Source of the DNA: Leadbetterella lacunae
GTDB taxonomy: Bacteria; Bacteroidota; Bacteroidia; Cytophagales; Spirosomataceae
Length of the DNA: 64,000 nucleotides
Assembly: GCF_042649125.1 (NCBI RefSeq)
Contig: NZ_JBHRYQ010000001.1
Span: forward strand, 3,100,001 to 3,164,000
Direction: 5' to 3'
Shown here: piece by piece, positions 19,309-28,724 of the stretch
Position numbering within the stretch: the first letter of the stretch is position 1
Layout: each line of letters begins with the position of its first letter
Notes under the pieces: model-generated
Seen by the model: the letters and a program-made list of their open reading frames with translations, nothing else
The model's database searches: none
Told to the model about the DNA's origin: nothing
Made by a program: the position numbers and the translations under genes

Positions 19309-19316
19309 TAATTTTG
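19309..19316 (+). promoter_or_regulatory. prfA promoter -7 element
   Basis: TAATTTTG fits TAnnTTTG and lies 24 bases before the prfA ATG. No -33 box was seen at proper spacing. Confidence 0.45.
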
Positions 19317-19339
19317 TCACGATTTTAAGAAATTACAAT

Positions 19340-20413
19340 ATGATACTAGAACAATTAGCAGCTATCCAAGAACGCTTCGAAGAGGTGTCACAGCAGATTA
19401 CCATGCCCGAAGTAGTCTCTGACATGGACAAGTTTAAGAAAATCAGTAAAGAATACAGAGACCTCGAAAAAATAGTAGAGGAATATAAAAAATATCAGCT
19501 CATACTTGCCAATATAGATGAAGCGAAGCAAATTCTCGTAACCGAAAAAGACGAGGAGATGCGGGAAATGGCCAAAATGGAGCTAGATGAACTTCAGCCC
19601 AAAAAAGCAGAGCAAGAAGACCTATTAAAGGAGATGCTCATACCCAAAGACCCCAACGACTCCAAAGACTGTATATTAGAAATTAGAGCCGGAACTGGTG
19701 GCGACGAGGCCTCTATATTTGCGGGAGACTTGTTTAGAATGTACCAAAGATTTGCCTCTACCCAAGGCTGGCAATTTAATGTAATGGATTTCACAGAAGC
19801 TCCATCGGGTGGATACAAAGAAATAGTAGTCAGCGTAAAAGGCGAAGACGTATACGGAAAACTCAAGTTTGAGTCTGGCGTACACCGGGTGCAGCGAGTT
19901 CCCGCTACCGAGTCACAAGGCCGTATACACACATCTGCTGCCACTGTGGCCGTAATGCCCGAAGCTGACGAAGTGGATGTACAAATAAACATGACCGACA
20001 TAAGAAAAGACACCTATTGCTCGTCAGGAGCTGGTGGTCAATCAGTTAACACCACATATTCGGCCGTAAGGGTAACACACATACCTACGGGACTAGTGGT
20101 GCAATGCCAAGACGAAAGATCACAAATCAAAAACTTCGATAAGGCCATGACCGTTTTGAGGTCGAGGTTATTCGAAATAGAACTTGCCAAACAAAACGCT
20201 CAAATAGCTGGCGAAAGAAAGTCCTTGGTAGGCTCGGGCGACCGCTCAGACAAAATTAGGACGTACAATTATCCGCAAGGCCGCGTAACTGACCACCGCA
20301 TTGGGTTTACGGTATACAACCTGCCTACCGTAATGGAAGGTCAAATAGGCGAGTTTATGGAAAAACTCCGTATTGCCGAAAATGCTGACAAAATGAAAGA
20401 AGGGGTAATCTAA
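19340..20413 (+). CDS. prfA: Peptide chain release factor 1
   Basis: Recognises UAA and UAG and triggers release of the finished peptide. The GGQ catalytic motif is at residues 232-234 (SSGAGGQSVNTTYSAVR). The stop-codon-reading tripeptide PAT, diagnostic of RF1 rather than RF2, occurs in RVPATESQGRIHT. The 357-residue length is normal. It is followed 14 bases later by rdgB, so the two probably share a transcript. Confidence 0.96.
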   Translation: MILEQLAAIQERFEEVSQQITMPEVVSDMDKFKKISKEYRDLEKIVEEYKKYQLILANIDEAKQILVTEKDEEMREMAKMELDELQPKKAEQEDLLKEMLIPKDPNDSKDCILEIRAGTGGDEASIFAGDLFRMYQRFASTQGWQFNVMDFTEAPSGGYKEIVVSVKGEDVYGKLKFESGVHRVQRVPATESQGRIHTSAATVAVMPEADEVDVQINMTDIRKDTYCSSGAGGQSVNTTYSAVRVTHIPTGLVVQCQDERSQIKNFDKAMTVLRSRLFEIELAKQNAQIAGERKSLVGSGDRSDKIRTYNYPQGRVTDHRIGFTVYNLPTVMEGQIGEFMEKLRIAENADKMKEGVI

Positions 20414-20427
20414 ATTCAATAAAAAAA

Positions 20428-21012
20428 ATGTCAAAAACAACGATTTGTGTTGCCTCAAACAACACCCATAAAATAGAGGAATTGCAGCAAATGCTTGGTG
20501 CTCAGTTTGACCTAAAAACTATGGCCGAAATCGGTTGTCATGACGAAATAGAAGAATACGGCACCACATTTCAACAAAACTCACAGATAAAGGCTGAGTA
20601 TATTTTTCAAAAATATGCCCTCAACGTAATCGCTGACGACTCGGGGTTAGAGGTAGAATATTTGGATAACAAGCCGGGCGTATACTCTGCCCGATATGCG
20701 GGTGAACCCACCAACCACGCGGCCAATATTCAAAAACTGCTCCAAGAATTAGGGGATGCGTCTAACAGAAATGCGGCTTTTAAAACTGTGATAACCTTAA
20801 TTTTAGACGGAAACACCTACTTTTTTGAAGGAGAAATAAAAGGAACTATCACAAAAGAGCTCAAAGGAGAAGGCGGCTTCGGCTATGACCCTGTTTTTGT
20901 ATCCGAGGGTTTTGAAAAAACATTTGCCGAACTGGGCTCAGAAATAAAAAACAGCGTTAGCCACAGAGGAAGGGCAATAGCCAAAATGCTTGATTTTTTG
21001 CAAAAAAAATAG
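20428..21012 (+). CDS. rdgB: Non-canonical purine NTP pyrophosphatase (RdgB/HAM1)
   Basis: Hydrolyses ITP, dITP and XTP to monophosphates, keeping deaminated purines out of nucleic acids. The 194-residue protein shows the family signatures: an SNNTHKIEEL N-terminus (residues 10-19), ADDSGLEVEYLDNKPGVYSA with the catalytic Asp, GEGGFGYDPVF and the closing SHRGRAIAKM. It lies 14 bases after prfA on the same strand. Confidence 0.95.
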   Translation: MSKTTICVASNNTHKIEELQQMLGAQFDLKTMAEIGCHDEIEEYGTTFQQNSQIKAEYIFQKYALNVIADDSGLEVEYLDNKPGVYSARYAGEPTNHAANIQKLLQELGDASNRNAAFKTVITLILDGNTYFFEGEIKGTITKELKGEGGFGYDPVFVSEGFEKTFAELGSEIKNSVSHRGRAIAKMLDFLQKK

Positions 21013-21201
21013 CGAAGACCAACTCCCCGCCATTTCTCAAAAAAGGTATATTTAGTATTTTCAATCTTCGAAAGGCATTCCTTTCAATCATTTATACAAA
21101 ATTCTAAAAAAAATATACACCATACTACATCCATATTTTCAAAAAATAATGCCATATTAACATCAGAATCTATTTTTTACAAGAAATGACGTTAATTAAG
21201 C

Positions 21202-22062
21202 ATGAAAGTAGAGTTTGAAAAAATAGCTCCCGACCAAGGCAGTTCCTTTAAACTGATACACTGGAGGTCGCAAGACGACCGTTTTTTTTGGCACCAACAC
21301 CCACAATATGAGATCATTTACGTAAAAAAAGGCTCCGGAAAACTTCACGTGGGCAATCACCTTGGGCAGTATACCGAAGGCGAAGTCATGTTTATTGGCC
21401 CCAATTTGCCACATTCGGGACTTGGCTATGGCGTTATTGGTAAGCGTGAAGATATTATAGTTCAACTAGATGAAAATTTCCTGGGACAAGACTTTATGAA
21501 TGCCCCCGAAATGGTACACGTCAAAAAAATGTTTGAGCGTGCCATTTACGGAATAATATTTAGGGGAGAGGCACGAAAAAAAATAGGAAAAAAGATAGAA
21601 GGCTTACTAAACAAAAGTGGCCTAGAGCGACTCATATTACTCATGGAGATTATTAGGCTTATGTCTGAAACCTCCGACATACAAATACTCAACGACCTCG
21701 ACTCCCGGTTTGCATTTAGGCATCAAGACGAAGAGCGAATTGACCGAATCTACACCTTCGTGGAAAACCACCACCAAGCCGAAATAAACATAGAAGAAGT
21801 GGCGACATTGACCAACCTGACGGTACCATCGTTTTGTAGATATTTCAAAAAAATGACCAACATGACCTTCACCGATTTCTTAAATGAATTTAGGATAAAC
21901 AAGGCTTGCAAACTCCTTCACGACGAAATGAGCATATCTCAAGTGTGTTTTGAGAGCGGATTTAACAACATCTCGCATTTTAATAAAACCTTTAAAAACC
22001 AAAAAGGCCAAAGCCCCCGCGACTACCGAAACGAGATACGACTCATGGAAAATCCAAACTGA
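21202..22062 (+). CDS. AraC-family transcription regulator with cupin sensor domain
   Basis: 286 residues. The N-terminal cupin (about 20-95) contains WHQHPQYEIIYVKKGSGKLH and VMFIGPNLPHSG, with His residues placed as in sugar-sensing AraC proteins. The C-terminal third carries the two helix-turn-helix units (INIEEVATLTNLTVPSFCRY and ISQVCFESGFNNISHFNKTF) and ends in GQSPRDYR, the family signature. It probably responds to a small ligand, often a carbohydrate in related proteins, but no sugar gene adjoins it. It lies just upstream of menB, which has its own promoter. Confidence 0.9.
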   Translation: MKVEFEKIAPDQGSSFKLIHWRSQDDRFFWHQHPQYEIIYVKKGSGKLHVGNHLGQYTEGEVMFIGPNLPHSGLGYGVIGKREDIIVQLDENFLGQDFMNAPEMVHVKKMFERAIYGIIFRGEARKKIGKKIEGLLNKSGLERLILLMEIIRLMSETSDIQILNDLDSRFAFRHQDEERIDRIYTFVENHHQAEINIEEVATLTNLTVPSFCRYFKKMTNMTFTDFLNEFRINKACKLLHDEMSISQVCFESGFNNISHFNKTFKNQKGQSPRDYRNEIRLMENPN

Positions 22063-22092
22063 TTTTAATCCATTTAAATATTAGCTTCCACT

Positions 22093-22124
22093 TTTGTGGA
22101 TGCGTTTCATTATTTTTAGCTTTG
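22093..22124 (+). promoter_or_regulatory. menB promoter
   Basis: A full Bacteroidota promoter: TTTG at 22093-22096, a 20-base spacer, and TAGCTTTG at 22117-22124 matching TAnnTTTG. It is 25 bases before the menB ATG. Confidence 0.65.
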
Positions 22125-22148
22125 TAACGTAAACTTTAAAACCAATAC

Positions 22149-22991
22149 ATGTCAGAAATAAACTGGATAACCGCCAAAGAATACGAAGACATTACCTACA
22201 AAAAGTGTAATGGAGTAGCTCGAATAGCATTCAATAGACCCGATATAAGAAACGCCTTTAGGCCCAAAACCACATTTGAACTATACGATGCTTTTGAAGA
22301 CGCCACCCATGACCCCAAAGTGGGCGTGGTATTGTTATCGGGCGAAGGCCCTTCATCAAAAGACGGCAAATGGGCTTTTTGCTCAGGCGGGGACCAAAAC
22401 GCCCGCCAAAAGGGTGGCTACCGTGCCGAAGATGGCAGAGACAGACTAAATATACTGGAAGTGCAGCGTCAAATTCGCTTCATGACCAAGCCAGTGATAG
22501 CCGTAGTGCCAGGCTGGGCTGTAGGTGGCGGACATAGTTTGCATGTGGTGTGTGACTTAACACTTGCCAGCAAAGAACACGCAATATTTAAACAAACGGA
22601 TGCTGACGTGGCCAGCTATGACGCCGGTTATGGTTCGGCCTATTTGGCCAGACAAGTGGGCCAAAAAAGAGCTCGTGAAATCTTCTTTTTGGGTAGAAGC
22701 TATTCGGCTCAAGAGGCTTACGACATGGGCATGGTAAATGCCGTAATACCACACGATGAACTGGAAGACACCGCCTACCAATGGGCACAGGAGATATTAG
22801 GAAAAAGCCCAATGGCAATCCGTATGCTCAAGTTTTCGTTTAACTTAATTGACGACGGCTTGGTGGGTCAGCAGATATTTGCGGGCGAGGCCACACGCTT
22901 GGGTTACATGACCGAAGAAGCTCAAGAGGGCCGCAATGCCTTCTTAGAAAAACGTAAACCAAACTGGGACGATTTCGAGCGATATTCTTAA
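22149..22991 (+). CDS. menB: 1,4-dihydroxy-2-naphthoyl-CoA synthase
   Basis: Crotonase-fold enzyme that closes the second ring in menaquinone synthesis, converting o-succinylbenzoyl-CoA to 1,4-dihydroxy-2-naphthoyl-CoA. The 280 residues include IAFNRPDIRNAFRPKT, FCSGGDQNARQKGGY (about 77-91; the SGGDQ motif is typical of MenB), and the oxyanion-hole region VPGWAVGGGHSLHVVCDL. Other men genes are not adjacent. The gene has its own promoter and terminator and appears to be a single-gene unit. Confidence 0.95.
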   Translation: MSEINWITAKEYEDITYKKCNGVARIAFNRPDIRNAFRPKTTFELYDAFEDATHDPKVGVVLLSGEGPSSKDGKWAFCSGGDQNARQKGGYRAEDGRDRLNILEVQRQIRFMTKPVIAVVPGWAVGGGHSLHVVCDLTLASKEHAIFKQTDADVASYDAGYGSAYLARQVGQKRAREIFFLGRSYSAQEAYDMGMVNAVIPHDELEDTAYQWAQEILGKSPMAIRMLKFSFNLIDDGLVGQQIFAGEATRLGYMTEEAQEGRNAFLEKRKPNWDDFERYS

Positions 22992-23012
22992 TACACAATA
23001 TTCATTAATACA

Positions 23013-23064
23013 AGAAACTAAAAACGGTGTTTGGGAAACTTACCACTGCTTTTAGTTTCTGTTT
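23013..23064 (+). terminator. menB terminator
   Basis: AGAAACTAAAA (23013-23023) and TTTTAGTTTCT (23050-23060) form an 11-bp outer stem, with an inner CGGTG/CACTG pairing, followed by GTTTTG. Confidence 0.65.
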
Positions 23065-23141
23065 TGTAACAAAACAAATTCTGATTTTTTCAATAAATCA
23101 AAACCGATTACGTTCCTTTCTTTTTAAAATAAACTGACTTA

Positions 23142-23906
23142 ATGAAAAAGCTTTTAATACTCTTAACTACCTCGATCATTGTGTTTTCGTGCGGAACATC
23201 TGACTCTGACACTAGTACCGAAGCACCTAAAAAAAACAATTACACCTTGGTGTTTTTTGATAAAACCCAAAGCGTAGACCTCGATAAGCCATTTGTAAGA
23301 AACAAATACGAAAACGCCCTAAAGGCACTTTTAGACCAACATATACAGAAAGAAGGCGACCAACTAGATGTGTATTATATCCACGAAAACACACAAAAGT
23401 CAAAAGCCGTTAGCCTGATAACCCGTACCACTAAAGAGGAAACCGAAGGCTTGAGCCAAACAGACAAAGAAGCCGCCGAAACCAACTATCAAATGAGCAT
23501 ACAGAAAGAACGCAAAATGATGCTTCAGATAGTTACACAAAAGATGCTAGAAAAAAACACGGGTTCTTCAAATGCCGAAACCAATGTATCAGCAAGTGTG
23601 CCGGCAGTTTCTGCAGCTGGAGAAGGCGGAAAGTTGGTATTTGCTTACTATTTCTCTGATATGGTAGAAAGCCTAAAAAATGGCCGAGACTTTCACAAAA
23701 TGGCACCTATCAGCCACGACCAAGCCGAAGAGTGGGCAAAAGCAGACATAGAAAACTACAAAAACTACAGCCTAATTAACTCCAAAGTGTTTATCGTATT
23801 GCCTTTTGAGCCTACCAGCTCAACAAAAGAAAACAACCCAAACGTAACCGATTATTGGAAGGTATTTTTTGACGGTTTGGGGGTTAGTGGGGTTACGGAG
23901 ATTTGA
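23142..23906 (+). CDS. Lipoprotein, unknown (possible von Willebrand A-like fold)
   Basis: 254 residues with a lipoprotein signal: MKKLLILLTTSIIVFSC, Cys17 as the lipidation site, then a Ser/Thr/Asp-rich linker. The mature part opens with a hydrophobic strand ending in FFDKTQSVD (about residues 38-46). The Asp-x-Thr-x-Ser arrangement resembles a metal-site DxSxS loop of von Willebrand A domains, and YYFSDMVESLKNG later has the look of the matching strand. This is only a suggestion; no clear family was recognised. Its stop is 6 bases from the convergent barrel gene. Confidence 0.65.
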   Translation: MKKLLILLTTSIIVFSCGTSDSDTSTEAPKKNNYTLVFFDKTQSVDLDKPFVRNKYENALKALLDQHIQKEGDQLDVYYIHENTQKSKAVSLITRTTKEETEGLSQTDKEAAETNYQMSIQKERKMMLQIVTQKMLEKNTGSSNAETNVSASVPAVSAAGEGGKLVFAYYFSDMVESLKNGRDFHKMAPISHDQAEEWAKADIENYKNYSLINSKVFIVLPFEPTSSTKENNPNVTDYWKVFFDGLGVSGVTEI

Positions 23907-23912
23907 ACCAGT

Positions 23913-24485
23913 TTATTTGAAATTATATAAGGTAGTAATTCCAAGGATAGAATTGCTACCAACTTTTTTGAATGTTGAAAATCCAAAAGAGCCAACTATT
24001 GAAATTTTTTTAATTATTGCTATATCAATTTCAGAATATAAACTTAGTCCGACATTGACTTCTTTTGTCATAATCTTTTTATATTCAATAATCTGATTTG
24101 GGGAATCCAGTGAAAACCTTATTTGCTTAACTAAATCATCATCTCTATACCAAAATGATGGCCCAGCCCCAATCTTAAAATAATTGGATTTATACTTCAA
24201 TACAGCAAAACTAGGCCTTATATCCAACATAATCCTTTTCCTATTTTCAGGTATTGACTGTGAAAAACTGTCTTTGCCTGAATAATTAACGTATCCCATT
24301 TTGGTTGAAATAAATAACCTTTTATTAAACTGCTTTTGATAATTTATGTTAGGTGAAAAAACCATGTCGTCTGGCAAATCCAAAGACAAATAATCTATTC
24401 CCATACCAATTCTTCTTTGGCTCATTTGAGCTTTCAGACAAAAAACGAAGAGCAAAAAGTAAATTATTAAAAATATTTTTTTCAT
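23913..24485 (-). CDS. Small outer-membrane beta-barrel-like protein
   Basis: 190 residues. A signal peptide (MKKIFLIIYFLLFVFCLKAQ) is followed by alternating hydrophobic and polar strands (for example RLFISTKMGYVNYS and YFKIGAGPSFWYRD) and a final strand ILGITTLYNFK ending in an aromatic residue and Lys. This is the pattern of small Bacteroidota outer-membrane barrels. Function unknown. It starts a run of AT-rich minus-strand envelope genes. Confidence 0.6.
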   Translation of the reverse strand: MKKIFLIIYFLLFVFCLKAQMSQRRIGMGIDYLSLDLPDDMVFSPNINYQKQFNKRLFISTKMGYVNYSGKDSFSQSIPENRKRIMLDIRPSFAVLKYKSNYFKIGAGPSFWYRDDDLVKQIRFSLDSPNQIIEYKKIMTKEVNVGLSLYSEIDIAIIKKISIVGSFGFSTFKKVGSNSILGITTLYNFK

Positions 24486-24756
24486 GTGATTTTAGTTTTT
24501 ATTTATCTAATAATAAGCATATTAAAATCCTATTTTATAAGAGTCTTTAAAGAAAGCATGATAGTAATTGGCTCTTCAAATCGATTAAAGTATTAAAAAT
24601 ACCAAAATTTCAAACATTGACCGTCAGAAGACCGATTAACACCACTTCATAGTCAGAAGAATCGAAGTAGAGTGAAGAAAATCGACTGACACTTATTCTT
24701 AGACCAAAATATTGAAGATAAGGGTTTTAAAAAAACTAGAAAATCAAAAAGATAAA

Positions 24757-25371
24757 CTACTTACTTAATTTGTATTTGAAATTAATAGGAAATGACCAAA
24801 TAAGAACATCCTTAAGTTGTAAATACGAAAAAGACAAACCGACAATTGCATTTTTCGAAATTGAATACTGACAATTAATATTTGCTGTGGGGCCAATAGA
24901 AGTGTTTTTTAGTTTATCTTGATAATAAATTTGATATATTGGTAAAGAGAAATTCGTAATATCTGGAAAAACAATTGAATACTCATTCGGACTGGTTGTT
25001 ATTGTTCGAGAAACAGTACCAGCAACCCCGATAGCAACTTTAAATTTATTATCTATCACATAATAATTAAGCCCTAAGTCAATATGATTAATCAAAACTA
25101 AATGTCTAAACTCTGCTAATTGATCAAATGGTCCGGAGCTTGTCGTTCTATAATAATACTCATCTGAACGAGAAAATTGATAACTTCCCAACATTACATT
25201 TGCCTCAAAATTCTTTTTCAATTTCTTTTGAAGACCTATTTGAAAATTATTCCCCCTAAAGTCTCCTTTTGAATAAAAGGAGCGGCTATATAAAGTATTT
25301 ATAGATATTTGAGAAAAGGAATAAACTGGCATAAAAAATAAAAGAATTTTCAGAATGCTATTTTTAAACAT
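24757..25371 (-). CDS. Small outer-membrane beta-barrel-like protein
   Basis: 204 residues with a signal peptide (residues 1-20, ending YSFSQ). The rest shows amphipathic beta strands, for example FQIGLQKKLKKNFEANVMLG and HIDLGLNYYVIDNKFKVAIG, ending WSFPINFKYKLSK. No domain was recognised. It resembles the preceding barrel in style rather than in sequence. The gap 24486-24756 between them holds no ORF. Confidence 0.6.
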   Translation of the reverse strand: MFKNSILKILLFFMPVYSFSQISINTLYSRSFYSKGDFRGNNFQIGLQKKLKKNFEANVMLGSYQFSRSDEYYYRTTSSGPFDQLAEFRHLVLINHIDLGLNYYVIDNKFKVAIGVAGTVSRTITTSPNEYSIVFPDITNFSLPIYQIYYQDKLKNTSIGPTANINCQYSISKNAIVGLSFSYLQLKDVLIWSFPINFKYKLSK

Positions 25372-25462
25372 AAAAATAAATTGAAAATGATAAAATTAAA
25401 TTTGAAAAACAATACGGCTGCTGTATTGAGTCTGAAGACTGAGGAGAGCGAGACTTTTGTAT

Positions 25463-26356
25463 TTATTTATTTATGTTAATTTCATAAGAAACTTGGTTAA
25501 TTGATCCTGCAACACCCAAGCCATTTTCTATGTTGGAATATGAATTAGAAACATTATTAAAAATTCTTTCTATTCCTTCAGGAAGGAAATCAGATATTAA
25601 ACTTTTGTAAGATTCAGAAATATGTTGAACTTTAATCTTTATTTTAGGGATCTCCACATATTTGCTCAATTTTTGTGAATAACCTCGTATTTCAAATCCA
25701 AGATTTAAACGAAGAATAGAGTCAGTTGCACAACTACTATCATACCAATAGATTCCATAATTTACTAATTGTCCACACGGATCTCCTATCTCATTTGATT
25801 TATATGGATGAAAGACATTTACAGGAATTACTTCATTACCATTTAATCCTACTATTTGCATTGCATAAAATGGATTTGTAAAGTCACTAATTTTTACTTC
25901 TATTTCTAAAGAATATGCTTTACTGTTTCCAAATGGAGACTCAACTTCTATTAAGTCATGAATGCCTTTTACAATAGGCTTCTCAACAAATTTTATTTCA
26001 GGTGTTATTATGGATTGGTTGTTGTTTTTAACCTCAACTTTATATGTAAATTCTGGGTTGGGTATTAGTGTTTTTGAGGCAAAATTGTTTTGACCAATGT
26101 TTTTTAAGGTTTCCACTAATTTTTCATTCTCATAAAGGAGCACAATTGGCTCAAAGTTTGTATAATCGGGATAAACCTTACCAATTGATGGAAAGGTTTT
26201 ATCAACTATTAAATGGACGGGTTCCTCACTATTTAATATAGCATAAAGTACAGTCTGTTCTTCAAAATTTGTATTATCAAAAATTAGTTGTTTTTCGCAA
26301 GCCAGAAGACCAAAGGATAACGAGGTTAGTACGATTATTGTTAGTTTATTTTTCAT
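25463..26356 (-). CDS. DUF4249 family lipoprotein
   Basis: 297 residues. The signal MKNKLTIIVLTSLSFGLLAC has a lipobox with Cys20. The mature domain matches DUF4249 (EEQTVLYAILNSEEPVHLIV, VLLYENEKLVETL, and VEVKNNNQSIITPEIKF), a family nearly always next to a TonB-dependent receptor in Bacteroidota. It lies 18 bases after such a receptor on the same strand. The likely place is the outer-membrane surface or periplasmic face as a partner of that receptor; the transported substrate is unknown. Confidence 0.85.
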   Translation of the reverse strand: MKNKLTIIVLTSLSFGLLACEKQLIFDNTNFEEQTVLYAILNSEEPVHLIVDKTFPSIGKVYPDYTNFEPIVLLYENEKLVETLKNIGQNNFASKTLIPNPEFTYKVEVKNNNQSIITPEIKFVEKPIVKGIHDLIEVESPFGNSKAYSLEIEVKISDFTNPFYAMQIVGLNGNEVIPVNVFHPYKSNEIGDPCGQLVNYGIYWYDSSCATDSILRLNLGFEIRGYSQKLSKYVEIPKIKIKVQHISESYKSLISDFLPEGIERIFNNVSNSYSNIENGLGVAGSINQVSYEININK

Positions 26357-26374
26357 AATTCTTCAAACTAATTA

Positions 26375-28675
26375 TTACCTTAAGGTTTTACTAAAATTAA
26401 AATACGGTAAAAATGGAAATATACTATAGCCGATTAAACTGCCCTCAAATCCGGTTGTCTTTATTATAGATCCATTTTGTTCATAAATATTTTTAACCTT
26501 GTAATCTGTATAGAATATGTTTTTAGTAAAAAGGGCATTATATATTCCAAAAGTTATTGATTTATCAGATTTGCCTTTGGCAATAAAATGTTTGGTATAG
26601 CTCAAATCTACCCTATGATAAGTTGGAAGTCGATATTTGTTTTTTCCCGGGGAATAGTACTTGGCAGTAATTCCAAGAGCTTGATTATAGGAACGATAAA
26701 TTGATTCTGGGAAATTTATTGGCACTCCTGAAGAAACTGATAATAGGAGATTAATTTCGTATTTATTTGACGGTTTATAAGCAATATTACTAGAAATATA
26801 AACAGGTTTGTCAAAGTTTGCATTGTACCAGTCACCATTATTTAAATTATCAAATTTCCTTTTATTTTTCATTAAGGTTAATGAAAACCAGCCACTTAAT
26901 TTTCCTTCATTTTTTTTGAGCATAAATTCCAGCCCTGTAGATTTTCCAATCCCACCTGTTTCAACATTGTTTTCATATGGATTAGTATAGTTTGTCAAAA
27001 AACCTGATCTTGAATTATATTCAATCAAATTGGAATATTTTTTATAAAATCCTTCAATTGTTAATGAATAACTATTTATCTCTTTCTGAAAACCCACAGA
27101 AAATTGTTTTACTTGCTCCGGTTTGATTTTTTGGCTTGACGGTATCCATACATCATTCGAAATGCCGGAATTGTTGCTAAGAAGATGTATGTTTTGAGAT
27201 CCAGATAAATAACCTAGGTATAATTCTGAATTATCATTAATGGGGTAGGCAATCTTTAATCTTGGCTGACTTGAAAAATATTGGTTCATGCCATTTCTGA
27301 AAATCACATTTCGCAAGCCAATATTAAATACGAAAGGTTTTGATAATATTTTTGCCTCTGTAAATTGCACAACTTCTTGAGCATTAAATTTTCTATTTAT
27401 GGTGTTTAACAAGTCCATATTAAATGAATAGGACGTATTTATAGCTGATGGCTGAAATAAATATTTGACAAGCTCAAAACCAATATTGATTGAAAGCTTG
27501 TCGTTACAATAGATATCCAAACTTTGTTTGATAGTAATATCATGCAATTTCGAATTCGCCTTAAAATCGCTTGTAGTAAGTTTTAGTTCTGATTCCTTTA
27601 ATGAAAACCCAGAATTGTAATTAGAATATGTCAATATTGACTTTGAAAATACTTTTGGCCCTAATCTGGTGATGTATCGAAGTGTAGCTGTCTGATTCGT
27701 CCAACCAAATGTATTTTTTACCTCTACATCTTCATTCTTAGATTTACTTAGAAAAATATCTTTGCCTGAAAAAAAAGACAAGAATAATTGCTGATTGTTT
27801 TTCAGTTTAATGTTGTATTTGGCATTTATGTCATACATCCAATAGTTCGAAATATTGTTTCTTTTATCATTTTTGTATTGTAAATAAAAAGGGAGTGCTA
27901 AAATACCCAGATATGAACTTCGTGCTGCTATTAAAAAGGAGGATTTTGAATTAATTGGACCTTCAGCAATGACCCTTGAGTTTATTAGTCCTACCGAATA
28001 CTTTAGTTTGAATTTTTCTTGAGTACCTTCACGCATAGACAAATCGACAACGGAGGACAACCTGCCTCCATATTCAGCTGGGAAATACGATTTATATAAC
28101 TTAATATTGTTAATAGCATCGGGATTGAAAGTAGACACTAGGCCAAAGAGGTGATTTGTATTATAAATGATCGCCTCGTCTAGTACTATTTGATTTTGAT
28201 CTGGGGTTCCACCCCTTACAAACAAACCACTGCTTCCCTCTCGTCCATTTAATACCCCTGGAAATGTGGTTAAGGCTTTTAATAAATCAGGTTCCCCCAT
28301 TAACATCGGAATCGCACGAATACTTTCTGAATTAATGTTGATCATGCCCATTTCATTTTTTTGGCTTTTAACTTCTATTTCTTTTAATTGTGTAACGAGG
28401 GTTTCTAAATAAATTTCTTTTAATTTAAATTCCGAGGAATCTAATTTATAGGATTGATATCCTACACAACTGAGTACTAATGCCAATGTACTTTTGGGGG
28501 TAGAAATAGTAAATTGTCCATACTTGTTAGTAACAATTACCTGACTTTCTGGAATGGTTTTTATAATAACATTGACTAATAGTTCTTTACTGTTTTTATC
28601 TTTCACTATTGCAGATATTGTATTTTGGGCAAAAGCCGAGACTGAGAAAATAATTAGTAACAATATTTTATTCAT
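26375..28675 (-). CDS. TonB-dependent outer-membrane receptor
   Basis: 766 residues. A signal peptide (1-16) is followed by a carboxypeptidase-like beta-sandwich (about 18-95: ISAIVKDKNSKELLVNVIIK ... VGYQSYKL), a plug domain (about 110-225: LLKALTTFPGVLNGREGSSG, LFVRGGTPDQNQIVLDEAII, AEYGGRLSSVVDLSMREG) and a long 22-strand-type barrel to the C-terminus. It takes up a substrate using TonB energy. No SusD homologue is present; instead DUF4249 follows, so it is not a classic polysaccharide locus. It is 18 bases before DUF4249 and 49 bases after a lipoprotein gene. Confidence 0.9.
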   Translation of the reverse strand: MNKILLLIIFSVSAFAQNTISAIVKDKNSKELLVNVIIKTIPESQVIVTNKYGQFTISTPKSTLALVLSCVGYQSYKLDSSEFKLKEIYLETLVTQLKEIEVKSQKNEMGMININSESIRAIPMLMGEPDLLKALTTFPGVLNGREGSSGLFVRGGTPDQNQIVLDEAIIYNTNHLFGLVSTFNPDAINNIKLYKSYFPAEYGGRLSSVVDLSMREGTQEKFKLKYSVGLINSRVIAEGPINSKSSFLIAARSSYLGILALPFYLQYKNDKRNNISNYWMYDINAKYNIKLKNNQQLFLSFFSGKDIFLSKSKNEDVEVKNTFGWTNQTATLRYITRLGPKVFSKSILTYSNYNSGFSLKESELKLTTSDFKANSKLHDITIKQSLDIYCNDKLSINIGFELVKYLFQPSAINTSYSFNMDLLNTINRKFNAQEVVQFTEAKILSKPFVFNIGLRNVIFRNGMNQYFSSQPRLKIAYPINDNSELYLGYLSGSQNIHLLSNNSGISNDVWIPSSQKIKPEQVKQFSVGFQKEINSYSLTIEGFYKKYSNLIEYNSRSGFLTNYTNPYENNVETGGIGKSTGLEFMLKKNEGKLSGWFSLTLMKNKRKFDNLNNGDWYNANFDKPVYISSNIAYKPSNKYEINLLLSVSSGVPINFPESIYRSYNQALGITAKYYSPGKNKYRLPTYHRVDLSYTKHFIAKGKSDKSITFGIYNALFTKNIFYTDYKVKNIYEQNGSIIKTTGFEGSLIGYSIFPFLPYFNFSKTLR

Positions 28676-28724
28676 AATCTGAGAAGAATAAATAACAGGC
28701 GGCAGAAACCTGTTATTAATTAAA

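Noticed and set aside
24590..24700. Repeated GTCAGAAG words between two barrel genes
   Set aside because: Only short words recur with no regular spacing or symmetry, so no array or operator can be supported.
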